This document shows positions 13,424 to 25,650 of a stretch of 64,000 nucleotides of DNA, in pieces. The DNA is from Coriolopsis trogii (taxonomy: Eukaryota; Basidiomycota; Agaricomycetes; Polyporales; Polyporaceae), in assembly GCA_020543525.1 (NCBI GenBank), contig JAHYIO010000030.1, forward strand, positions 186,001-250,000. The letters are read 5' to 3'. The position numbers and the translations under genes are program-made. The notes beneath the pieces were generated by a model. The model was given only the letters and a program-made list of their open reading frames with translations. It did not search any database and had not been told where the DNA came from. How positions within the stretch are numbered: position 1 is the first letter of the stretch; each line of letters begins with the position of its first letter.

Positions 13424-15450
13424 CTACTCCTCGAGAAAGTGTAGTAGTCCGACAGCGGTTCGTAAATAAGGGGTCAGATCAGACATGTAGAGTAAATCAT
13501 ATACAAGAAAGTCCCCATCGAAAACAACGACGGCAACGGAATATTCAGCCAAACGGACCGCTATCACTGACATGTAATCCTCTTCGTCCATATCGTCCAA
13601 GAACCAGTTTGCCCGAGTCTTGTCTCGCAATTCTCCCGCAGGGATCTCCTTCAAAACCGTGAGCTTGAGCAGTTCGGCCAGGGCCTTGGCCTTCCTGTAG
13701 TGTTCGTTGGGCACCCACGTCTCCGTCTCGAAACCCACCATGCCTCGACACGCCTCGAAGTTCTCGTCGGATAGCTGCAGCCTCTTGCTAAACTCCTTCG
13801 TCTTGCGCACGTCCTCGACTTCGAACTTGACGGGACACGGCATATCTGCCCCCGCAAGCTCCTCCCACCTCTCCGTGGCCTCGACCAGCAGAGCCTTCAG
13901 GTCATGCGTCTCCCCCTCCCAGGGAGCAAAGGCACGATCGTAGAGGCGCCGGATGAATAAGGATACGGGGTCCGACAGGGCGTCGTGGTGGAGCCTGTTG
14001 TGCTCCTTCGTATTCTTGACATAGTGGAAGTGGACGAGACGGCTGTGGCGGAGTGCCATGGCCTCCATCAGGTCGGATACGTCTAGCGTATCCGCGGTTT
14101 CCGGCAGCGAAGGTGCAGTGAGAGTCTGCGAATTCGGGTCGTAGTCCGGGTCATTGTAGTGTGAAGACGACTTGGTATACCAGCGAGGAGAAAAGTGGGG
14201 AGGATGGCAGCGTGCTGCCAGTCGAGAATACTGACAATCTCCATGCGGCCAGAGACCGGAGAGGTCGACACAATGACGTTACTCGGCTGGAGATCAGGAT
14301 GACGGATACAAAATGCATGAAGGGATACGTCCTTGGGGATGAGCGAGGGGGCCAAGAGGAGGTAACGTTCGAGATTCTTGATGTGGTCCGTAGGCGACTG
14401 CTTTTTGTACTCGTAAGCCTCCCGTCTCTCACGCTGGTACGGCAGCAATGGTCGACCAACGTGTTCCAAATGTGCTACTTCTTTGCGGGCGGCTGCTATG
14501 AGTGCTGCCTCTGCGTTTTCGTCTGCATGGAAACCCCGATTAGTCCAGAGAAGTTCAATGTAAGGGATAAGTGGGTGTGTGTGTATGACGTACATGGTCC
14601 TCGGTTCACATCGAGATGTGACCTCCTCCCGTACCACATACGTAGCCTAGCATCTGGACCGACGCAGAAGCGCTCTTTGAGCACCATTGGAATGCCGGTC
14701 GTCCTCCCTGCTACCCACTCGAGGTCGTCGACATAATAGAGGCTTCCCCCAGCGAGCAGGGAATCGACATCATGCGGGACTCCAGCTGAACCAGCTGACG
14801 CACGACGGAGGCGAGATCCGCTTCCTTCAGCTTCATCCACACATCGCTGAGCTTCGTGCCCCTCACAAACTCCATGAAGATGTACTCCGTCTTCGCAGCG
14901 TTGTCCGACGTAGGAGAGTAGTCGTATACCTCGGGAACAGGCAGTCCCGAGGCGCAGAGGAATCGCATCCGGTGGCAACCTCACTAGAAACCGCATAATA
15001 TTTGGGGGTGGTGACGGGATACGGAATGCGTGCCACCATCTTGAAGCTGTCGTGCATTGTGATGAGGAAGATGCGGTTGAAGCCGCCCTCATCAAGCTTC
15101 ACCATTGTATCGACATCTTGAGACGTCCGACCAACGGACTGTGCCGCGAGTCGACGGAGCTCGTCGACGTCACGGTGGAACTCATGTCTGCGTTCTGCAA
15201 GACGAAGCTCATTGTTGACGCTGGAAAGTGCGAGAATAGAGACATATAACTATAGCCACACTCTTTCAACAACGTGTTCTGATACGACCTACAGCCAGCG
15301 TCCCGAGGTATAATGGAAGAGATCATGATCAAGACAGCCTGGAATGCTTGAGATTGTACGACCTGGCGTTTTGCGAAAGGTCCCAGTGGAGGCGGAGATT
15401 GACTTGAAGGGAAGAAGTGCTGAACGCAGTGACGAACTGCAGCGGAGCAT
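13424..15450 (-). CDS. AIM9-like mitochondrial phosphotransferase (APH fold)
   Basis: The kinase-like aminoglycoside-phosphotransferase fold resembles the fungal family of yeast AIM9 (altered inheritance of mitochondria). The chosen ATG at 15450 opens an Arg/Ser-rich, acid-free segment (MLRCSSSLRSALLPFKSIS) that fits a mitochondrial presequence; an in-frame codon 24 residues upstream would spoil it. Next come HDLFHYTSGRWL, typical of this family's N-terminus, DEGGFNRIFLIT (nucleotide loop), KMVARIPYP (N-lobe Lys/Arg strand), FCIRHPDLQPSNVIV (catalytic HxDxxxxN) and ILDWQHAAILP (metal-binding DW motif). The C-terminus is acidic (FLDDMDEEDY). About six introns are visible. The last 50 residues before 13424 extend beyond the usual end and may be misassigned. 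The substrate is unknown; a mitochondrial matrix role is inferred from the presequence and the family. Confidence 0.8.
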
Positions 15451-16495
15451 CGCACGCCCTAGGAAACACTGTAGATCTAGTTTAAGTTGTTGCGCAGAGA
15501 GACGATGGAAGAGGGGGATCAAGAGTGTGAGAAGAGTTATGCTAGTCTCCCACAGGCAGACGATGGGGACCGACAGCCATTGGGGTGCTTACACCCTCCG
15601 AAAAGCTAATTGTCATTCCTGGAAAAAAATGTAAACTAAAACGGAATGAAGCTGTATCTAGTACTTACTATGTCGTAGTATCGGTAGCAGTGAAAAGCTT
15701 TGGACGAAGGAAAGAATAGTATAACACATCGTGGGAATCCGACAAGGCGCTTAAGGTGGTTCGTTCGGGCGGGATCGGTGCCGTCCTAAGTAACGGTTTC
15801 AACCAGTAGTCCTCAAGAAGGTTCGTAGAGTCTGTCTACGAGATACATTGCGGATATCCTGTGCTTGAGCTCAAGGGCGACAGGAGGACCCGGCTATCCA
15901 TCTTGTCTGCGTGCATGCCCCATGACGCGTGCCCTCGCCGTCCCAACGTCGCTTGCGAACTGGTCTCCAGTGAAGGGGGTCCGACTAACAGTCCTGCCCG
16001 GATATCCACAATTCCAGGACGAGAGGTAAACGCTTACAAGGAGGCAAACCTTTGCTGCATTTTTGATAGTGTCCTTCATAGCCTGTGCACTACGACTGGC
16101 AACTGCACCTCTCTGCATTGCGAGGTGGATGTCGTACGGGAAACTTGAGGATAATATACAGCACCCGAGTGAAGAGCTTGCAGCTCATGAGGGGAGATAT
16201 GAAAGGATATCCAGCACATGGTGAGCGAGAAGCAGAGTACTCATGTTACAAGTGTGGCTAACTCTATTCATCCCCATCAAGGAGGCTTAGGAGGAGGAAT
16301 GAGCACCATGAGGCGGATATCCCTTCTCACCACTGCAAGCGTGGAGAGGGGCGTCTTCTACGATATAAGATCCTGTACCCATGGAGCAGTCCTCACCCAT
16401 TCCTCAATACTCCAAACGGTGAGTCTGTGGCACCCATGGTCTCAATGCTATCGCTCATGCTCGGTATCCGTTAGCTCTTCGAATCCTGAACAGCC
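15451..16495. other. intergenic between divergent genes
   Basis: About 1 kb lies between the start of the AIM9-like gene (minus) and the start of the 16496 gene (plus), so it should hold two divergent promoters. No exon or clear TATA element is supported. Confidence 0.45.
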
Positions 16496-18135
16496 ATGCC
16501 TGACCATCCCTGCGCTGACACCTACATCCTGATGGGAGATGTCTCCAGCTCTGGTGGGCAAGGCTACGACTATGACCAAGTTATGGCCGAACACGAGCAC
16601 AACCGTGACAGCCATTGCGCATGGACGCCAGATGCGACCTTCCCAACTCCCGGAGCGCAAGTAACTTCATCTGCAGAGTACGACAGCGAGGCGAGTTGGC
16701 AAGATAACTGGCTCCAGGCATGGGTGAGCAGTACATGGGTGAGCAGTACCTCACTCATACGTTAAGTTTCCGAAAGCGTGCTCACTGGTCTGTTCTATTA
16801 GTCTGAATCCCTCCCATTCGACAATGAAAGTGATCGGCGCATTCCTGACACCGAGAACATACTGGCAAGCATCCCAATGACGCTCACACCGCTAGGACAA
16901 AGTCTTGCAGTGTACGAACAGTCAAGTTCCGTCGGCGTTGACGTGAGTTATACGGTTCCTACATTCATTCAATCACCTTGAGTGGTTCAAACGCTAACGA
17001 TCTAAACATTCTCGCATCCTAGAGCCGGATGCACACCGTGCATGCTTTGGAGTACCAGCAGGAGGATCGCACTGTCGAAACATATGCGGGCTATGGGAAC
17101 TTCCGCTCAACACCGTCCCCCCTTCATACACTTGGCCGTCGACAGGTTGGTGGTCCACAGCGCCGTGAGACAACTTCACAGCGCTATGCGCCATACCCCA
17201 TCTGCATCCAGATGCTCCCTCAAGGACACACCATAGGCTTGCAAGTTACGCTGCCTACCGGCACGTCGATGGTGTGCATTCGTGCATTGTCCGACTGTAC
17301 GCAACAGCACTGACGATTCAACTTGCATTAGCCGCTGCACACTCCGTCGACAGGAACGGGTTCTAATGATTGGCGAGGTGTGGGTGACGCACCGAGGGCG
17401 GACTCAAGAGACCTCCGGCCGAGTGGGGAACCTCTGTCGATTCCTGACTACACGTCTACCCTTCTTAACGCGCACACCGCTGCCGCAACGACCCCTCCTA
17501 CAGTACCGTATGGCATCACTGTGAGTACCCACGTCCAAGTACACTATATTGCAAGTATCGGAACGTAATGTGCTCTAGCTTCTTCCGCAAGAGAGATACC
17601 TAGGTGGCGTCCATGCGAACAGATTGACAGAGTACTACATCAATTTCAACGGGTGCAACATTGGTGCAGCTGCTGAAGGTCGGATTGAGAACCTGCTGGA
17701 CGAGGACAAGAACGCCTTCGAGGGTTGCGGGGAACAGAAGCCGGGTGATAAGATCAGTATCCGGATGCATGTGAGTGCATACTTGATTTCGACTAATTCG
17801 ACCGTGAGCCTGAGTTGTTGTCCGTTCCAGTTCGTTAACCCAGACGGGACATCGTGGCCTGAATACAAAGCCAACCAGTTCAGGCCCGGTCCAAATCGGA
17901 GAGAGCTGCTAAAGAAAGTCGCGAAGGAAGTTGCGAAATACGTGGTATGTAGCCTTCGCAGATATGCATTTGATCACCTCTCGATGGTGTGAATTAACCA
18001 CGTCGTACAACGCAGACTTTGAACAAATGTTACTATGAAGGCGTTCAAGTTATTCCCAACGAGCTGAGTCTCCTGTGGCTCAAGCGGGTTGGGAAGGGGT
18101 CCTGGCAACCGGGGATTGGCATTGTGGACCGCTGA
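16496..18135 (+). CDS. uncharacterised fungal protein, shared C-terminal domain family
   Basis: Seven exons: 16496-16723, 16802-16942, 17023-17271, 17332-17520, 17579-17770, 17831-17944 and 18016-18135. All six introns are phase 0, and 1,233 nt encode 410 residues. The N-terminal 270 residues are low-complexity, rich in Ser, Thr, Pro and Gly. The C-terminal 140 form a compact domain: TEYYINFNGCNIGAA, then GDKISIRMH, a Trp-Pro segment, ELLKKVAKEVAKYV and LLWLKRVGKGSWQPGIGI at the end. The same order, including the two introns after ISIRMH and after AKYV, occurs in the three minus-strand genes at 24.3, 28.1 and 31.7 kb (SLRFR|LPG; LLKLL|K; LLRIEHVSQGSIQPILGI). I know this as a recurrent unnamed Agaricomycete pattern but can give no function. 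Intron 1 has a duplicated donor 15 nt apart. Confidence 0.75.
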
Positions 18136-18543
18136 GATCCTTCAGCCCCCTCTTGTAAGCGTTCGACGGACCAGTGCGTTGGTCATACTAGTCTATACTG
18201 TACCTATTTCGCAAGCACAATTGGTTAATTCTAGTCAACAATAATTCCGCCTTGCACGCCCGTATGAGCCTGTGCCGACTTGCGATAGAGTGAAGACGTG
18301 CCACGATGAGAGCACATCGAAGGCTCTTGGCGTTTGAAGGTGTCATGCCCACTCCACTCACGCCGTCATCCGTCCTTGATACGCCGAAGTCCTTATCCAC
18401 AAAGGTACGACATTCGAGGAACAGAAAATGTCACTGACAGTAAATACGAGTCGTAAAGAACCGAGTCGGCGGTCGTCACATGGATCATGGTATATAACAG
18501 TCCTCTGTACATCGCTTACATCGCATACAGTGTTGTTCGCACC
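18136..18543. other. intergenic between convergent genes
   Basis: About 0.4 kb lies between the 3' ends of the 16496 gene (plus) and the PEBP gene (minus). Both polyadenylation regions must lie here. No gene is supported. Confidence 0.5.
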
Positions 18544-19284
18544 TCATTGCGCAGTATCGACCTCAGCGGATCGGACGAGAAAATAGTTCGCGCCAACGAG
18601 CTTCAGCCCATGCTTCTCCGCAAACTTCACTGGATCCCAGCTTCGACGCTCCTCCAGGGCTGCGCCATGTTCGGGCTCACCTTGGGGTACGGTGAACGGC
18701 TCCGCGCCAACGGGTTCTTGGAACAACAGGAATGCTGAACAAGCGTGAGCTTCCAAGCAACCGCACCGCATCGTTACGTCGAGGCTCACTGTATCTGTGA
18801 ATCCCAGAGTTGGGGCGCGGACCCGGAGGACGATAGGGGGTAGTAGACGGGTGCGTCTTGAGTGCGTTCAGAGCCTCAGCAGCGTTGGAGGACGCTGCGG
18901 GAGCTTTAAGCCCAGTGATCTACAACATCGGGGTTTTCTACCCTGTCTGCGTGCATTTGATGAGCTAGTACGCACCACCCAGTGCCTGAATGAGCGATAT
19001 ATGGCATCGTGTCTAAATGGCGCGTCGGGATCAAGCATCGCGAGCGTGTACGATGCCTCGGAAGCGTCGTCCCAGACACCGCTGAGTGCTGCAAGCCGGA
19101 TATCGGGCTCATCCTGCGTCTCCTCCACTGTCATTTCGTTTCCAAGGTTTACCTCCATGCCGTTGGGGTACACGACGGAGAAGAGGACAGAGGGAGTGAA
19201 GCTAAGCGAAGTCGGGAGCACATCGGGGATGATCTGCTCTTTCTGCAGTGCGGAGACAAGGGAAGTAAGCGGGTCGACAGACAT
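18544..19284 (-). CDS. PEBP-family protein (phosphatidylethanolamine-binding / carboxypeptidase Y inhibitor type)
   Basis: Three exons on the minus strand, 19284-18976, 18919-18790 and 18734-18544, give 630 nt and 209 residues. The family signature is clear: YTLAMLDPDAPFR followed by FRHWV (anion pocket and central strand), then PPGPRPNSGIHRYTFLLF, which joins precisely across intron 2, and a C-terminal FAEKHGLKLVGANYFLV. Length is normal for a single PEBP domain with a short N-terminal helix (SLVSALQKEQIIPDVLP). There is no signal peptide, so it is probably cytosolic or vacuole-associated like yeast Tfs1. The stop of the amidohydrolase gene lies 310 bp upstream on the same strand. The in-frame ORF extends far upstream of 19284, but only from there does the sequence look like PEBP. 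Confidence 0.87.
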
Positions 19285-19593
19285 GGATGCGAATTGTCTG
19301 AAAGCGAGGGCCAGCGCGAACGGATAATTTGAGAGAAGCTGGCTGAGATTCAGAACTTGGATCCGGAGGAACAGGTCACCAGCGACAGGCTGGCGGTCCG
19401 GTTGGTATCCGGGCCGCTCAAGCCGAGAGGACTCCGAGTGGCTGAACTGATTCAAGTTTGTATCAGAGCTCTGCCTTTCGTTTTCATCGTAGCCCGATGC
19501 GACTAACGTACTCGAATATCCTCCCACTTGAAGATATGTTTCAGCACGCTGAACGAAATCTCGCTGCCAATCATGCTTCCACAATGACGGGCC

Positions 19594-22500
19594 CTACATA
19601 ATGTCCACTACGCCCCGACGAGGAGAGATCACCCCAACGACCTTGCTGAAGCCCAGAAGATCACCTCCCCGAGTCACTACCAAATCGCTTTGCAGCGCGT
19701 CAGACTTGATTCCAAGCAACTTCTCTACGTTGACCGATGCGAGCGCGAGAGCGTCGACCTTCGATATTTCGCCATTGGCTTCCAGGGCAGCCTGTCAGAC
19801 AAGGAAACGAACGAACAACGGGACGTCAGAATAAGTTGCAGGTCAGAGATAGGCTGGAAGAGAGCACGTACCCACGCGACGTCGAAACGTGCGTTCCGCG
19901 CATCCCACGTCTCGACGATACCGAGCCCGACCGTCACATTGTGGTCCAGGAGCGTCGCAACTGCGCTCTTCTCAGTCAGAGGCGGGCCGGGCAAACTGCG
20001 AGCAGCGATCACATAGTCAGCAACAGGAGAATAGCCATGCAAACGTATGGGACACTGACATACGGCGCTCTTCCCAGCCCGACGGGAACGGTCTGGCAGG
20101 AGAGAGGATGACACCGACGTTCGCGGCGCCTAGCTCTTTCGCAAGCATGTGGGCCTCTGCTGCGCCCACTATCGTGAACTTCAGCGAAGTGCCGAGTTTT
20201 GACTCAGCCTCGGCTTTGAGCGTCAGGATGGACGCGATAATGTCCGCACTCGCAGCAATTATCACCAATGGAGCATCGCCCTGTCCGACGCGTTGTCAGT
20301 GTCAATGTAAGTGCAGTCATAAGGAGAGATCGCAACAGAAGAAAACCTACCGTTTTGATCTTTTCGAACCAAGTCTTGACGTCGCCGCTCGTCTCCCCGA
20401 GGAGGAGGTTCCGGAGTGCAGCGATCTGCGTGCTGACGCTGGGCGAGCCCACCGGGTGAATAGCAACATGAACAGCGCCGGCCTCCTGCACGACTGCACC
20501 CTCAGCGAGCTTATGCCGGGCGCCCGTGGAGAACGCAACGTTGAGTCCTGCAAAGAAGCCACGCGTTTGAGGTGCAGTGATTCCATTGGTCACTCCAGAG
20601 CGGTAAGCAAGCCTGCGTCAGGCGCGTCAGCGTCAGTCACCTATACGAGCAGAATGCGCCTCACAGAGCATCGCGCGTCCCGAACAGCAACCCGTCAGCA
20701 GCTCGGATGAGAGCACCAGACCCGCCCACAATTCCGGGCACGCCCTCGGTAAGCGAGTCGTATACGAAGCCATCCTGCGTTGAGTCTTCCTGGTCAATTT
20801 CTGCCAGGCCGAGAGGCGAGCCGGTGCTGACGAGTCCCGGAGAGATCGCACCGCCCTCCAGGTCGATGTACTCCGGTCTTGGTTTTTCTGACGCCGACAC
20901 GGACGACGCGCATGCGCTGCGCGCGGATCCGACGCACGCGATCTGACCATCACGGACGACGACTACGCCAGAATACGACGCGTCCTCCGAGCTGGCAGTA
21001 AATGCCTCCTTGACCGTTTCCTCGTCACGGAGGAAGACCGTGGTGACGTTCGTAAAGACGACCGTTCGCGCGCGGGAAGGCGTGGGCTCCAGGGGAGGCA
21101 GACCGTCGTATTTCAACGCATCCTCCGCCTCCTTGTCGAAGTTCGGAACCTCGGGACGTTCTTGGAAAGCAGCCGGTTTTGACAAGAGATGAGGTGCCTC
21201 AAGCTGTGCAATGCCGTCGATCCAGACTTGCTGCGGGGTGGCTCCGAGGGCGAGAGGATGGCTGTCCCATAGGACGATATCTATAGCATGGGTGTGAGTC
21301 AATGCAGAAGTCGCAGCGATGTGGGTCTCTGTGTACCTGCGTCGTATCCTACAAAGGAAGGGTCACTAACGGAATCAAGAGCAAACAAGGAAACGAACGG
21401 TACCTTCTTTTACGTATCCAATGCGATGGTCGAGACCTATAACCTTCGCGGGAGTAGACGTGACGGCAGCGAGAGCGAGGTTGTGGGGCAGCCCGTAGTA
21501 ATGTGCTTGCTGCGCTTCGTATACAAGGTAACGGGAGTTCAGAACCGGATGGTCCGACTGCGAGTGTACGGCATGAGCCTCGGGATGCAGTCATATACAC
21601 TGACACGACCGTACCTTCATGACAACTTGCAGCCCGTTCTTGGCCAGTATCCTGGGAGCGAATTCTGAGCCGCGGAATGCCTCGCGCTTGTATCGCGCCT
21701 GAGTGGCGAAGAGAGCGACCGCAGGAGGGTGTCCTTAGAGTGAAGGTGAGCTAACAGCTTCAAGCAGAAACTATGCACTCAATTACCATAAGCAGACTTG
21801 AGAGTGTCTGGTACGAGGTATGTCTCATGCGCATGGTGGAATGCCGCAATCGGGAACTTGAACTCGTTCGTAATCTTCAAACATATGGTCAGCGGTTGAA
21901 TGGAGGCGAGAGAGCGACAGTGTAGTTACTCGAACAAGATCATCCAGATCCACGGTCTCGTAACAGTGAGTGTGAATCTACGACGATATTCATTCAGCGG
22001 CGACTCCCAGTAATCGTGATTGAACAGCTGACCTTCACCCGTCCGCGGAGGACGTCGACCAAGGCCTCCCACTGAAGGTCCTCTGGGTACTCTCCGAGAC
22101 CAGCCCAGTCACCGCGTGTCGCTTTGGCACAAAAATCGTCTTGAGCTTCCTTGATCTGCCGTGCATGCTCGTAAGCTTGGCGGAACGCCCATATGGTGTC
22201 CATACGGGTGATGGAATAGACTCGGCCTGCACACTGTGTCAACGTGTGGCTTTGTGTAATGTACGTGCTGACATACTAGGGTTCTCGCCGCACGCGTGCC
22301 TAGCGGACATAAAGCGAGTTAGTCACTTGCTCGTGAGAGGAATAGGGATAGCATACTTCATCTGACGATAGCGGAAGTACGCCCGAGGGTCGTACACGCT
22401 GCCGTTCCGCTCGTACGGATTCTCGAGGAGCATACTAGTCGGAGACCGTTCGGCAGTGTGACGCAGCTTGATAACGATTGCTTGTCCGCCAATGGAATTT

Positions 22501-23442
22501 GCGGAGCCTGGCAACACCACTGCCGTCTGCATGGAACACAATGTCGCTCAGACTGTCATCTCTGATGGTAAGAACCGAACTCACGGTGAGCCCTCCGGCG
22601 ATACTCAGTTTATATGCGTCGTCGTGCGTGTTCAAACCGTCGAGGGCACGCAACCACTGCGGACCAGTGAGCAGTAATACAAAATACACATTGAGTATGA
22701 ACGCACTGGCAGGATAGGCCCATGAAGAGAGTTGTCATCCTGTGTGCCCTGTAACTCCGGAGCGGCATCTACACCTCTGGACAAGTCGTGAGCTAAGGAA
22801 ACGTGACGTATGAGTCGGACATGCTTACATGTGACTATGCATGTCGACGATACTACGAATGCAGGCATATCAGCTCCGATGAACACATGGCAAGTATGTC
22901 AAGAAGAGACCGTACCCAGGAGAGACCCACTGTCCCTTTGCATCCACACGCGTGAGAGTCTCATATTGATCCAGCAATGCTGGTTCGACAACTCCAACGC
23001 GCTTGATGAGACCTGCATCCAGGAGTACATCGCCCTTGATAATTTCCAAGCCGTTGACGCCTCCTGTCCAGACGGTAGCGTTCTATACAATACAATGACA
23101 AAGTAAGTAACGTCAAACTCTACAAAAGATCCAACTGACCGTAATCAGAGTCGCCTTTGTCCCTGGCACGAAACGGTCCGAGTGCGTCCGGGTGTTGAAG
23201 TCAGCAGGAGGTCCAGGCTTAGCGTCAAGCAGCCGACACTTGTCAAGCCATTCTGGCGCGTGTAGAGGCACTTGCACATGGGCTGGAACGTTCAGGAGCC
23301 GCGCATACAACCGCAGATATTGGAGAGCGACGAGAGATAAGGCGACGGCCAAGACGACTCGCAAGCCGCGGGAGACTCGAGTCCGAGGTCTGTGCGTAGT
23401 CTCGCTGGCAGGCAACGGGAATCTCGAATGGTCGTCCCCCAT
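19594..23442 (-). CDS. membrane-anchored amidohydrolase (CE9-like annotation class)
   Basis: Start ATG is at 23442 and stop TAG at 19594, with a dozen or so introns and an estimated 900 or more residues. An N-terminal cytoplasmic basic segment precedes one hydrophobic helix (VVLAVALSLVALQYLRL, about residues 30-48), suggesting a signal anchor. The catalytic part is a metal-dependent hydrolase: IVDMHSHM (the HxH metal pair) formed across a splice near 22850, GLTVSSVLPGSANSIGGQA, VHTHCYETVD, FHHAHETY and MKSDHPV (the late Asp ligand). A second composite-domain half follows (IDLEGGAISPGLVSTGSPLG) with GLGIVETWDARNARFDV near the end. This is the imidazolonepropionase/N-acetylglucosamine-6-phosphate-deacetylase superfamily, often annotated as carbohydrate esterase 9 in fungi. 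The substrate is not deducible. All metal-binding motifs I expect are present. Not every exon end was fixed. Confidence 0.82.
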
Positions 23443-23749
23443 TGTGAGTCGAGTCAGGCTCGCTGGCAAACGAATGTGGGCTATGGTAGTCGGGCGGCCA
23501 CAATTTACGTGGCGAGGTAACGCGTCCGATAGGTATAGCCGGCCTTATCGGACTTGTGGTGTTATGTGACCTTGATGGCGCAATCTGATGACTAGAAAAT
23601 GAGGTAAAACAGTGCCTAACCCTTCATACGATCCTTTGTGCACTTACTGTATAGTGGTGGTGGTAACTTGAAGGCAAGCCGCACTGAAAGCCTGAGAGCG
23701 CCACGCATATGCATGGTGGGAACGCCCTGTTTGGAACCTGGCATATAAT
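23443..23749. other. intergenic, amidohydrolase promoter side
   Basis: About 0.3 kb lies between the start of the amidohydrolase gene and the tRNA gene. No exon or clear promoter element is recognised. Confidence 0.4.
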
Positions 23750-23820
23750 TCCGACACGGGGAATCGAACCCCGGGCTATCGCGTGAGAGGCGATAATGTT
23801 AGCCACTAAACCATATCGGA
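23750..23820 (-). tRNA. tRNA-Glu (anticodon CTC)
   Basis: The 71 nt gene folds as a cloverleaf. The 7 bp acceptor stem is TCCGATA with TGTCGGA; the anticodon stem ATCGC/GCGAT encloses loop CTCTCAC with anticodon CTC; the T arm is CCGGGGTTCGATTCCCCG. There is no intron. The B box GGTTCGATTCC is perfect. Two nearly identical copies occur at 38945 and 52288 on the plus strand; this one differs in the D arm (GGTTTAGTGG against GGTGTAGTGG). The flanks are not shared with the other copies. Confidence 0.95.
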
Positions 23821-24275
23821 TTATACTTGGGGCAAGTTATTAGTTGTAACATCTTCAAAACTCTGGCTTCCACTGTGCGTCCATTCTGGCACTCATACGG
23901 GAACAAAATGTCAAGTCATCTGCTTGATTCTACTGTACTCGTGAAGGCGAACTCAATGATGCCAGAAATTGCAGGTGCAAAAGCATTGGCAGGCCCGAAG
24001 TCCGACCGGACCGCGTGCCTACCTTCTGTTTCATTACCGAGTCTTGCGCTTTGATTGCTTATCCCTCCCCTGACGCGTGTTTTACATGAGGCTGATCATA
24101 TGTACAATAGTCCACAGGTGTCCATGCGAGTACACATCTCCGCATCTAGCTCGATCGGCGCGCTCGCCTATCTACTTATTACTCTGCTCGATCCTTCCGA
24201 GTGGTTTTCGTCCGTACTGTACTTCTCCTTGCCTCTCCCTCATACACTGTGGTACCAAGCTGTTTTGAACAAATG
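23821..24275. other. intergenic, nothing recognised
   Basis: About 0.45 kb separates the tRNA gene and the 3' end of the first unnamed-family paralogue. No exon or element is recognised. Confidence 0.45.
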
Positions 24276-25650
24276 CTAGGTGCCTGCACCGCCGCCACGG
24301 ACACCTAGAATAGGCTGAAGACTGCCCTGGGACACGTGGTCGATGCGGAGCAAGACGATATGTTCGAAAGGTACGGAGGTCCCCTGGTGCTGCAGAGGTT
24401 TACCAATGCCCTCGGCGTGGTCCTGCGATCATCGGAGCGAGGTGTGTCAAGACGGTCAATGTGCCAATTCACGTGTGTAATTCGTGGACTCACCATGAGC
24501 TTGCGGAGCTCATCGCGCACAAGGGCAGCGATCTGGTGCAACGTCTTCGGCCTCCCACCCCTGCAAGGGCGGACACGAATCTGCGTGGAGAAGTCCTCGA
24601 ATCCGGGGAGCTGGAATAGAAGCGGTGAGTTACTTCACAAGTATATGCTCAGGATCAGTACTCACCTTGAATCGGAGAGATGGCCTCTCCCCGATCGACG
24701 AGTTGTGGGGGAATGCAGGTTGGTCTCCATGTTCAAGCGATTCAAGAGCACTCAACAGGACGCCGAGCTCTCCGTTGAAGGTTATCGAGTTTACAGGGGT
24801 ATATTTGACAGCTTGCTTGCAGGCATATGTTCCTTGATCAAGCCGTTCAACAACAGCGACCGGGAGCGGGATGGGTGCGCAAGCGGACGGGGACGTAGAG
24901 GGCATCTGAATTGTAGTATGACAATGGCCACGACATCTACTAGTGAGCATGTGCAAATGACTCGAACGAGTGTGAAACCTTGCCTCGTCTGTGGCTCCGT
25001 TCGTTCGAGGCTGCACATTGTCGCGTCCCTGAATGCAAGCGATGCCGTGATTTTCGGCTGTCCAAGGAGGGTAGGAGGCGACAATCTTGAAGTCATGGAT
25101 GAGCTTTGTTGCAACCCAAGGGACAGAATGTTAAGGACGTACATCATTGGCCTCAAATGGTGGAGCGTCTGCCAACAGGGCGAAGTTCGTGGGGGACGAG
25201 ATGGACATGTTGGCTATACCCATAGCAAGCGACTCGTCGAACTTTGTCGAGAGGTTGTAGTGTGGGGTAGCGATTCCACTATGTGCGAACTCCATGCTGA
25301 ATGGAGAGGCGAAGGGAAGTCCACTATACGCCCCGCCTCCTAGTATGCCCGTGTGTGAAGAGGGGTATGGGAAGTAGTAGGGTGTATGCATCATGCGCCG
25401 CGACTGAACGAAGGTCTTAGAGTGTTCTGACATCTCAGAAATGAGATAACGCACACATTCAGCGAGCACCTGGCGCGCCAATTTTGCATCCCCGAGTTGC
25501 ACGCGGAGGTACTCCTACCCATTCAATGAGCATGATGCGTATCGACGGTCCCAGGCAATCAAAAGAGCTCACATTGATGCAATCAACATGCACGTCCAAA
25601 GGCGAGCCGGAGAAAAACGTCCACTGTATATCGAGTGTCAGGGGATGCAT
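24276..25650 (-). CDS. uncharacterised family protein, paralogue A
   Basis: ATG at 25650, stop TAG at 24276. Exon 1 is 25650-25573 (26 codons, phase 0) and exon 2 is 25514-25143 (EYLRVQLGDAKLARQVL, then a Tyr/Pro/Ser-rich stretch). A middle exon whose acceptor I could not fix carries VERLDQGTYACKQ and ITFNGELGVLLSAL. The remaining exons carry SIGERPSLRFK|LPGFEDFSTQIRVRP, IAALVRDELRKLM| and FEHIVLLRIDHVSQGS plus LQPILGV. The protein is about 330 residues. It shares order and intron positions with paralogues B and C, and C-terminally with the 16496 gene. A long plus-strand open frame (24336-25343) is only the antisense shadow. Function is unknown; there is no signal peptide or membrane helix. 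It is clearly more diverged than B is from C. Confidence 0.62.

Noticed and set aside
19889..20710. 273-codon plus-strand open frame
   Set aside because: It is antisense to the C-terminal exons of the amidohydrolase, which show clear family motifs.
24336..25343. 335-codon plus-strand open frame
   Set aside because: It lies antisense to paralogue A, whose exons, splice sites and family similarity are consistent; the plus frame shows no domain.
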